From: Fasciolopsis buskii
Taxonomy: Eukaryota; Platyhelminthes; Trematoda; Plagiorchiida; Fasciolidae
Direction: 5' to 3'
NCBI GenBank assembly: GCA_008360955.1
Contig: LUCM01001680.1
Location: forward strand, 22,477-86,476
Length of the DNA stretch: 64,000 nucleotides
The position numbers and the translations under genes are program-made. Below, piece by piece: positions 57,677 to 64,000 of the stretch (within the stretch, counting starts at the first letter, position 1; every line of letters starts with the position of its first letter). The notes under the pieces are model-generated. The model did no database searches and was not told the origin of the DNA. It was given only the letters and a program-made list of their open reading frames with translations.

Positions 57677-60600
57677 ACCATCATTGTCTTAGGTCGGTGA
57701 ACATCTTTATGACTTGGTATGATCTCTTTACCACAATTTTTCAGTATTAAACGTAACGGGCTTGCCCCCTTACCATGGAATGTTATCTATTCCGGTTTAT
57801 TTTGACAGTTCTAAAATCTTTAAGATGATTCACTATGCAGTGTTTCCATTGAGAACTTTGGGAGCACTGTACAGCTGATTGGCCTTGTTAGAAATCATTG
57901 GCAATGTGTATCCACCGCATCGGGACTGGGACGGGAACTCGAGACCAACGGTTGGAAGTCGAAAGTCTGAATTGTTAAGCTGATCGTCGATAGCTATTCC
58001 GGCTAACCGAGTGCCGAAGATGTTCCACTCAATGGTCTCTCCCAATTTTGCATGGCAGTTCCGGTGTGATAGATATTTGTTGCTGATGACCTCGGACAAG
58101 GATGAGACAGCTGTATAATGCTTCGTGCTTTCTTAATGGCGATCTGGGCGTTGACACTGTTTGATAAAATATCGGGTTTCGAAGTTGATAGGCGACAAGC
58201 AGTCACATTTAAAAGTAATCAGATATCCAAGTGTGTTTGTTTCTCCCGAAGAAAGTAGGATAGTTTTTGAAGCCCGAAAACCAATGGATACGCTGAGCTT
58301 TTGCCATGCGATTGTGTGTGTATGTGTGTATGCCGACCCTGTGTCTGTGTGATCAGCAAACAGACATGATATCATCTGGTAGGCGTGAATAATAAAATAA
58401 TTAGGTCGTACATACCATTCTGTCATTAGCACTGACTTGCAACATCTTGCCTTAATGTTTATGCGAACTTACGTTGCGAGGAGCTTAGATCGTAAACTCA
58501 ACACATTTCACTACTGTGGTCAGAGGTCGATTGCTTTATTGAAGCAGCCAAAATTGCGCGTCCCAACTCGTTTAGGTTTATTTGAAATCACTTCATGCAT
58601 GACTACTGTGTCAAATCAGGACGAGCCTCCGTGCAACAGGTAACTTCAAGTGTCCAGCTGGAGTCTGTGTGGACCAATCTCCACCATGAATGGAACGAGG
58701 GCACTCGGCGTCAACCGTGATCCATCATAATCAGTCTAGCTTGAATGTCTAATCTAACCAACTGATTATCCAACAATGCGATTGGGATAAAATGCATCTG
58801 AATGAGTATATCATGGATGTGGTCGGCATCAGCAATTTATCCTCACCCTTCCCCTCATAGTTGTCAACTGTGATTCTTGGTTGGTCTCCATCATCTCGTA
58901 GGAGTACAGATGAATCGAGCCCTCACGTTTAGGACCACGTGATAAGTGAAAATAGTGATTAACTCGTTCCTCCGGAATACCAATCCTCATATCGGTTTTC
59001 TGGTCAGTCATGCTTTTTAAAGACTTTGTCGGCGCAGTGGTTTCTCTCGATAATATTATTGATGAAACAACTCGTCTTATGAGAAGGAATTAACAATTTT
59101 TTGCTCCGAAGTTGAGCATCTTGTCGGATTCTTCTGGATTGCTTGTACACGAAAGATGATCTCTACTGCTGCGTTAATTTCTTTCCTGTATGGACTCATC
59201 GTTGTGCTAACTCCAATATCGTTTCCGGTCAGTAGCACATCCACCAAAATGATCTTATTTATCCCTGCTTTGGGTGTAAACTGTTGGGTATTAAAGATGA
59301 TAGTTTGACTTTACAATATCTCAGCTTAAGTCAACTATGTGGATTGTGGTTCACAAAACGATTGTAGACGTAAAACATTGCAACCCTCTCAGATATTGTC
59401 ATGATGAAATTTCTTATTCTTCACAGATCCGCGGTTGAGTGCGTTTACGCGGTGAACGACGAGATCTTTGTCGGCGGTTCCTCTTCCAAGTACGTGTTCA
59501 GTTTTTTTTTGTTTTCTATCTAGTGAGTTTTGTCCATATTTGGCATCTTAACAAAAGCCAGTGTTCTTCTGGTCAAATGTAAGTAGCTCTAGACCTCATT
59601 CTAAAGGAAGAAGTCATGTGGAAAAGTATTTTTCCCTTTGGGAAGCAGAAATCAAACATAACCGACACTGTTATCTGTTAGTTTACTTAACTCCGGTGTC
59701 TATTTTCATATCAGCGCATGCCGTGGTCACATGACTGTCGTCATTTTGGCGTCATGTGATCTTACGTCAAATGGGTGTAGAACCAGTGTTCTGCATGTTT
59801 ACCCACTGTCATCCAAGAATAATTCTTATCCATAAGACTGGTTTAGACTAATGAAATCCAAGAGGAGGACAGGTACAGTGAAGAGGTTTTTTGGCCTTAT
59901 TCTGTTGTGTACTTCTTGGGAATGGTGATGACAGTACACATTACTGGAAGAAGCGACACGATGATCAGGCTGACTTGGCATACAGGTATGAAGAAGTTAG
60001 TGTCGGTTTTGGCCTCGATTGGTGCATCCGGCCTTTGTGGTTGGGGCCCAAGAGATAAGGATTGTTGTATTTTGGAGACGCTGAGAGATATGACTGAGAA
60101 CCAAAGTCAGCGGCGCGAATGCTGTAGGGCCTGTCTACGAAACTCGTCCCTTTTAAAAAAACACCGAGAACAACACAAAAAGATTACAAAATGTGTAGGG
60201 TGAAAACATAAAAAACAGTTGGTTTGTAGTTGCTTATTATTTCCCTCTCCTGTATCTACTTTCTGTAAAATTTTATTTACGTGTTGTCGCGTTGGGACTA
60301 TGCTTGTTTTTAAGCCTGTGTATATATGGATATATGGATATATTACTGTAAGGTCAAAAATATCTTCATCTATGGCGTCTTAATTTGACGACAAATTGTA
60401 TCTTCGCTTCAGAATGGTCTGTTATCACTTGCTCCAGAACAAACAACCAAATCAAAGTGAAACAAAACCTTGTCCCCGAGTTTGTTTTAGCAGACACTCG
60501 GTCGCACAGTTCAACGATTAAATTGGGTCATCCTGAGTGACCGATTTTTTCACGGTGCTATTGCTTTGGGATTACCAGTTAGGCCAGTCTGTGTGATCTG

Positions 60601-62175
60601 ATCGTAATAGTTTGCCCTTGATCTGGACACTAGATTTGGTGACTCACTCTCCAATGCCCGTGTGCTGATCCTCCTCAGTTCATCCGTAAATCTTATATGA
60701 ACACTCTTGATGTGATGTCATTCAATGCATTCTATCAATGCGTTTCTTGATTACCCTTTTGCATTTGACTACAGCCAAAAATCACTTTGCTGTAAGAATT
60801 TCACTTTTTGGATATCGATCTCACTTGTTGTCATAGCCTGCAGACTACTTTCAGGTAGTAAGCACATCCTATTTTTTTCAAATTCCAAATCCTAGGCAGT
60901 TTCATGTTAAAGTCAATAGCAGTACAAACTGGCGAAGAACAGACATCATCGTCCCAGTCGATTGTTGTTGACATGTACAGAAGTGTCCAATCGAACCGGA
61001 CTTGGAGGACTGTTGACTGGGATCCAGTCCAACAGTGCACGCTCGGTTGGGGTGCCTTAAGTGATCCTGACGTCACGAGCCCTCAAAATCGAATCACCTG
61101 ACATGCGAAGAGTGAAACGGGGGGAAGATCGATTATGGAAGTAGGATTTTGTATTTCCATTTTAGGGACGCAGCATGCGATTAATTTCACTATTTCTAGA
61201 GTTCTAGCTAGGGCAGTTTGTTGCTCGATTTAAACAGCGATGTTCCTCTCGAGTAGCAATCTTTTGATTAAACTTAACTGCTTGAACCGAAAAGCAGGAA
61301 AGGAACTGTAGAATGTTTCTTTTGATATATTCCACGGTTTTTCAACGTTCAGCACGGCTATCGATAAAAACAGGTCATTTTGAATCACACCGCTAGTATC
61401 CACTTTGACGTCCTTGTGGTCGACGCTTTATGGCAAAGTTGGAATGAAATGAGCCTGCCAATAGCGTTGTTGGAGATTTTGGTAATGCAACTCCCGGACA
61501 TGTCTTCTGTGGGATCCGGAAGCCATAAGTTGACAAGTTCTCAACCGGTAGGGTAGCCGTAGCCTTTTTCATTTTCTTGCACTTTCGTATCCACGCTGCT
61601 CTCAGCCATTTCTCAAACTCCTGGTCAGTTGACGTCTCAGGGATTTACGTTCTTCATCGTATGTTACATCCCCGGGGACGGATTTGCGAGTATCTGACAG
61701 TGCAACTGAAGTTGAGGATATCCATCGCTTCTGAGGTTTGGGTTGCAAGTAGTCCTGCTTGACAGTTGCCTCTGGGTGCAGTGCTTTTTTGATTTGCTCC
61801 AATGTTCGGTCGGCCCCTGGGCATTTTGTTGAAACTCATTTTCCTAAGTTTGAATCTTAGGGCAACATTTCGAGTGGGTGTTCAAAACGGAACTCAGTTG
61901 CGTGCGACAAACCGCATTGTAATTGATTTTTTCTCTCCCCTTTAGTAAACTGTACGTTTGGCATTCTAGTCGAGGTAGTCCGGTGTTTACCGTTTCTTCG
62001 GCTCATCCGGTCCCCCAACGCCTGACTCCAGGTCCTGAGGAAAGTCAGTTTCGACGTCCAATTGCTAACTGGGTCTCTGCGATTGCCGGTCTCACCGGTA
62101 CAGATCTCATTGCTACCGGATCGACCACAGGACATGTACAGTTGTGGCGTGTTGTTCTACCGGGCCAGTACCACG
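52145..62175 (+). CDS. RRP9: RRP9 / U3-55K, U3 snoRNP WD40 protein (10 exons, 3' incomplete)
   Basis: RRP9 is the WD40 subunit specific to the U3 box C/D snoRNP. It binds the B/C motif of U3 snoRNA in the nucleolus and acts in the small-subunit processome that matures 18S rRNA. My model joins 52145-52248, 52280-52377, 52413-52539, 52573-52691, 54192-54284, 54323-54426, 56839-56985, 57129-57233, 59427-59489 and 61946-62175; all phases agree and it gives about 396 residues. An acidic N-terminal region and charged helix (ETAHERKIRL) precede the propeller. Blades show KDSNIIKW, DESVIIWD, GRVCVWN, GICLWK, NKLYVWH and HVQLWR. AMAISSDGKYLAS-like and VATGS-like blade edges are family signatures. The last 50-60 residues are missing. 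I am confident of the family; less sure of exon 8. Confidence 0.88.
52280..52377 (+). CDS. RRP9: RRP9 exon 2 of model: linker helix
   Basis: Encodes GSDDEKLESLSLRLREEALS and AKGKFVVKVAEK, matching the family's conserved block in which a charged helix ends in K-x-VAxKI. The acceptor is TGTTTTAG and the donor GTAAGG. The following intron is 35 bases if the CAG at 52,410-52,412 is used; an alternative 41-base intron (52,391-52,431) also keeps the frame. Confidence 0.75.
52413..52539 (+). CDS. RRP9: RRP9 exon 3 of model: first WD40 blade
   Basis: Encodes a short linker, then LKSHKRAVSCVCVSEDCSLL and FSGGKDSNIIK, the family's first blade (LRGHQLxxTCLxxxPDDxxxFSAxKDxxIIKW). The Trp codon is split by the intron: T at 52,539, GG at 52,573-52,574. 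The donor is GTGAGT. Confidence 0.85.
52573..52691 (+). CDS. RRP9: RRP9 exon 4 of model: start of second blade
   Basis: Encodes DIKTLEKLVVIRGG, a short loop, and then HTGPILSMAISSDSKYL, closely matching the family's H-S-x-x-VLxMAISSDGKYLAS. A 33-base intron (52,540-52,572) precedes it. It ends on a codon boundary at a GTGAGA donor that opens the first long intron, 1,500 bases. Confidence 0.88.
52692..54191 (+). other. RRP9 intron, 1.5 kb, nothing recognised inside
   Basis: Bounded by GTGAGA and a TCTGTCCGCAG acceptor. No coding block or recognisable mobile element seen on either strand. Confidence 0.7.
54192..54284 (+). CDS. RRP9: RRP9 exon 5 of model: second blade end, third blade start
   Basis: Encodes ASSSMDESVIIWDPASLKVL and MKLKRHQAAVT. 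The first part completes YLASGDRSxxILIW of the preceding blade; the RHQAAV segment stands where the family has GHRDAV. It has exactly 31 codons in phase zero. The next intron is 38 bases (54,285-54,322). Confidence 0.88.
54323..54426 (+). CDS. RRP9: RRP9 exon 6 of model: third blade
   Basis: Encodes AVAFRRYSHMLFTADCRGRV and CVWNMPLSEVLQDQ, matching GLAFRRGTHQLYSxSxDRSVKVWN. The phenylalanine-double-arginine motif is characteristic of this family. It ends with two bases of a Gly codon at a GTAGGT donor. Confidence 0.9.
54655..54674. repeat. (AT)n microsatellite
   Basis: Ten uninterrupted AT units inside an RRP9 intron. Confidence 0.95.
55301..55322. repeat. (AT)n microsatellite
   Basis: Eleven uninterrupted AT units, at or near the 3' end of the antisense Penelope-like element. 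Confidence 0.95.
55320..56600 (-). mobile_element. Penelope-like element, 5'-truncated, with GIY-YIG endonuclease
   Basis: Reading leftward, a palm fragment (EGNPNELTISSIISEAMMQK near 56,515-56,575, family GSPLSPxLAEIxM) leads into PKLWLCYIDDKFVI. The catalytic YIDD is intact at 56,452-56,463. NNLPFLDVLFKWTNTGTLET follows near 56,285-56,350, then FQSNHLSCHKKSYIKTLFKR, the usual Penelope NFxSNHPxxHKxxxxxxLxxR block. The linker and the GIY-YIG nuclease (NNVVYQIDC, then ARKNLGTRMHGHQL-like and LEAWH) occupy 55,650-55,905. Penelope elements prime reverse transcription at nicks made by this nuclease. Frameshifts near 56,240 and 55,950 split it, the YIGxT core is degraded, and everything before the palm is missing. 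The 3' boundary is approximate. Confidence 0.82.
56839..56985 (+). CDS. RRP9: RRP9 exon 7 of model: fourth blade
   Basis: Encodes EVLGLYGLTAERCVSCSGIG and APGICLWKVPEE, matching ETLFGHQDAVxALDALSRExCVxxGGRDxTVRVWKIPEE. The WKVPEE motif is a strong family signature. The acceptor is TTACAG and the donor GTAAGT. Starts and ends within codons, in phase with its neighbours. Confidence 0.9.
57129..57233 (+). CDS. RRP9: RRP9 exon 8 of model: tentative linker exon
   Basis: Between the WKVPEE exon and the SAVECVYAVND exon, only this segment joins both in frame. It runs from a TTGTCAG acceptor to a GTATCA donor and encodes LPHEHYDRSLSNSLSKTHD and then AVFSPYLGVLQDDIK. The family normally needs only a short loop here, so this would be a lineage-specific insertion of about 30 residues. 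Exon 7 could also splice directly to exon 9 (phases agree), leaving this segment intronic. Confidence 0.45.
57234..59426 (+). other. RRP9 intron, 2.2 kb
   Basis: Ends with a TTCTTCACAG acceptor. It holds a TG microsatellite at 57,639-57,673 and a shorter TGTG/TATG-rich run near 58,310-58,333. An 88-codon minus-strand frame ending at 57,833 is not recognised. No mobile element was identified. Confidence 0.65.
57639..57673. repeat. (TG)n microsatellite
   Basis: About 17 uninterrupted TG units in an RRP9 intron. Confidence 0.95.
59427..59489 (+). CDS. RRP9: RRP9 exon 9 of model: fifth blade
   Basis: Encodes SAVECVYAVNDEIFVGGSSS, matching the family's GSIDCIHLINExHMVSGADDGS. The final codon is completed by the next exon to give NKLYVW. 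The acceptor is CTTCACAG and the donor GTACGT. Only 63 bases long. Confidence 0.85.
59490..61945 (+). other. RRP9 intron, 2.5 kb, with an RTE fragment
   Basis: Bounded by GTACGT and a CTCCCCTTTAG acceptor. It contains the minus-strand RTE endonuclease scrap at 60.9-61.1 kb and a GTATATATGGATATATGGA imperfect repeat near 60,320-60,342. A 98-codon plus-strand frame at 59,907-60,203 is not recognised. Confidence 0.7.
60885..61080 (-). pseudogene. RTE-like endonuclease fragment
   Basis: Shares an exact 22-base run with the RTE-like copy at 50 kb (61,008-61,029 with 50,215-50,236, same orientation), which encodes LLDWIPVNS. Downstream in the minus sense, a TCQQQS-then-CLFF-like stretch fits the family's following CLFVxSAYAP region. 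Only about 65 codons remain and the frame is broken. Confidence 0.5.
61946..62175 (+). CDS. RRP9: RRP9 exon 10 of model: sixth and seventh blades
   Basis: Encodes NKLYVWHSSRGSPVFTVSSA, then a family-specific loop, and WVSAIAGLTGTDLIATGSTT and GHVQLWRVV. This matches SVALWxxxKKRPLxxxxxAHG, then WISSVAALLNTDLVATGSxSxxVRLWxC. It ends with one base of a codon at a GTGAGG donor. The remaining propeller strand and C-terminus (family pattern IPLVGFINSLKFSxxGxxLVAGVG) were not found in the rest of the window. Confidence 0.92.
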
Positions 62176-62540
62176 GTGAGGTCATGTCTGGTGCTGAAGC
62201 ACAACAGTCGCGAACACAAATCAGATTGGAAAGGTTATCCGGATGTTCTCTGTCCCTGGTGGGTTTTTTTCTCTTTTTCGCGCTGTTAATTTCCAGTTCA
62301 ATCAGACTGATCAGTTACCGAGAGGCGTTTAGCTCAAAGTTATGATTTGTTTAGGCCTATGTTTAATAAATTATTCCATGATCGGCTACATCAGTCTTTT
62401 ATACGCGGAGTGCATTTTTCAGACCGACCGTCACTGTCTCGTTCGAATGATTCAGGATGTGCATGGAATCTCATATCCCCCGGTCACCGTGGCGGTGAAT
62501 AGCAATTTTTTGTCGCTCAGTTCGTTACAACGCCTGATTT
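62176..62540. other. Start of RRP9 intron, nothing recognised
   Basis: Begins at the GTGAGG donor. An acceptor-like TTTTTCAG near 62,415-62,422 opens a frame, but in the required phase it meets a stop soon after and the translation lacks the family's C-terminal motifs, so I did not call an exon. Confidence 0.4.
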
Positions 62541-62990
62541 GTTGAGACCTCATGTGGTTCTACCCCAGTCTAAGTTTCACGATCATGATTGTCGGTTCTC
62601 CTTTTCCCCGTGTGATGTGACTTAGTAACTATGAGGCACGCCACTTCCGCTGCGCTCATGCTTCAAGTATGTCATAAAAAGTCAAAGTTAACCTGAAGAA
62701 GAACACGTTCCCAAATTTGGATTTTTTATGTAGACAATAGTGCGGACGGATAGACCATTTTTAGTAAACAAAGGGGTTTTTTGTTGCACTCCTTTTGTGT
62801 GAATCGTGGACGGCAGTTCGCTGTCACCCGGCTCGTTATCCCTTTGGACCATATTTGGTTCTATTCCAACCCAAGTTTCAAGATAATGTCTCCCGGTTCT
62901 TCCCTTTCTGGTTTACTGGGCCTCAGTGGACATAGGGCCTGCCTCCTCCACTGTGCTCATGGATTAATCATGAAATGACGAAGTGAGCTC
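62541..62990. repeat. Two diverged direct repeats of about 130-150 bases
   Basis: Positions about 62,545-62,690 and 62,838-62,985 align loosely. Shared stretches include TGGTTCTA, then CCAAGTTTCA-type runs, CGGTTCTTCC-type runs and GCGCTCATG-type runs, in the same order and orientation about 290 bases apart. The identity is clearly lower than in the IR1 and IR2 arms. The family is unknown. Confidence 0.45.
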
Positions 62991-64000
62991 AGCTAAAAGA
63001 ACATACTCCATGATCTCAGAGACCAAATAGGCTACCGGAACGAACCGGAAATCGAGACTTGCTATCCCAGATTGGTTTAGGCCCTAATATGATATGCGTT
63101 GACTTATGCTGTCTGTTAGCCAATCATTCCCACCCAGACATGTACGTGTCACTGCTAACCTATCTTTATGGGATATAGATACACAATGAATCGCGACGAT
63201 ACGCAGACCGCTGAGTGATTCCGCTTGATTTTGGGGTGATTGTGTTAGCGATTCGTCTTTATGGATCACCTCCTGCGTCGATTTAGGTGTTTAACGATAT
63301 ATTGGGCTGTGCACGATTGCAAGCTTAATCCTCTATGTGTCCACCAGCCGTTGCGGCTTGATATGTGCTTCACGCCTACTCCTAGCAAGTAGTTTGGCTA
63401 AGGTACGATTTGCATCTATGTACAACGGCAGTGCGGTAACGTTCTGATGGATACTATCATCTGTCACCGAAGTGACTAACGATTTTGAGTTTAAACCTGT
63501 GAACCTTCGAGGTGAGGAACCACCGATTGAACCTTCAAACAAATTCTGACATAACGAGTTTTAACGCTTAAAAACCGACCGACTTCACATATTTCCCCTC
63601 AAGTCAGAAGTTTCAGATAGACTTGAACCTACCCAAAGTTGGCCCCTTACTTCTTTCTGTCCCGTAGCATTTTCTTGTAAGGCATTTGTGAGATCAATTT
63701 TCCACATATCAGTTCATTATCGGCCGTAGCACAGAACCGAATGGCTATTCAAATGTGGCCTATATCCTACGAAATTTGTGATATGATCCCCCGGTCCTGA
63801 GTAAGGTTGGAGAAGCTTGCTCAGGGTAGAGCCGTATGCCACTAGGCGCATTCTTGGGTTGCGGATAAACGAACAACCACAGTCTAGATGGTTGGCCATA
63901 AATAAGGTAAGCTCAAGCCCGCCGAATAAGCGGCAATTTCGGGAGCGTGATGGGTTTTCGCCTGGCAAGCAGTCTCCCTAAAGAGTAGCACAAGAGCCCG
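62991..64000. other. Right edge: probable RRP9 intron, nothing recognised
   Basis: Minus-strand frames of 69 and 83 codons (63,333-63,542 and 63,717-63,968) are not recognised and may belong to a repeat that continues beyond the window. No exon carrying the missing RRP9 C-terminus was found. Confidence 0.4.

Noticed and set aside
62423..62545. Possible terminal RRP9 exon after a TTTTTCAG acceptor
   Set aside because: In the required phase it stops early, and no frame shows the family's C-terminal motifs.
1..64000. CRISPR arrays, bacterial operons, rRNA genes
   Set aside because: No regularly spaced repeats, no ribosome-binding-site-led gene strings and no rRNA-like segments; the sequence is clearly a repeat-rich animal genome.

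Overview
This is a window of eukaryotic nuclear DNA, most likely from a digenean flatworm (fluke). That assignment is an inference. It rests on one intron-rich gene whose 5' introns are only 31-38 bases long while its later introns are 1.5-2.5 kb, and on a dense population of CR1/Jockey-like, RTE-like and Penelope-like retroelements. I found no bacterial-type operon, CRISPR array, tRNA or rRNA gene.

Region 1-51.2 kb is a retroelement graveyard. Relics of non-LTR retrotransposons (LINEs) lie on both strands, almost all broken by stops and frameshifts but still readable as ORF1, EEP endonuclease (GDFN, YRPP and SDH-like motifs) or reverse transcriptase (SKAAGxDGI, GVPQGxxLGPLL, FADD-like). Minus-strand copies lie at about 1.3-2.3, 3.1-3.6, 5.9-6.1, 8.4-10.5, 19.8-20.1 and 20.6-22.1 kb. 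Plus-strand copies lie at about 6.6-8.4, 11.4-12.5, 15.4-17.2, 23.9-28.1 (nearly full length), 35.7-36.3, 37.1-39.5, 40.6-43.6, 44.1-44.8 and 45.3-47.3 kb. An RTE-type copy occupies 49.2-50.8 kb on the minus strand. Two pairs of roughly 98% identical inverted repeats are nested inside the first 21 kb: 3.92-4.28 with 20.58-20.95, and 6.26-6.55 with 14.93-15.21.

Region 51.3-64 kb is genic. On the plus strand, ten exons between 52,145 and 62,175 encode a WD40 protein that I recognise as RRP9/U3-55K, the U3 snoRNP protein of the small-subunit processome. The extreme N-terminus is unresolved and the last exon or exons were not found, so they probably lie beyond the window. Its large introns hold a degraded antisense Penelope-like element with a GIY-YIG domain, an RTE endonuclease scrap and TA and TG microsatellites. 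Head-to-head with it on the minus strand (51.29-51.87 kb) is a candidate 3' end of an ankyrin-repeat, possibly SOCS-box, gene. That call is tentative.

Apart from RRP9, no stretch shows a convincing intact host gene. Long gene-free stretches are listed as such. I saw no previously undescribed multi-gene system; the most unusual signals are the nested near-identical inverted repeats and the micro-intron structure of RRP9.
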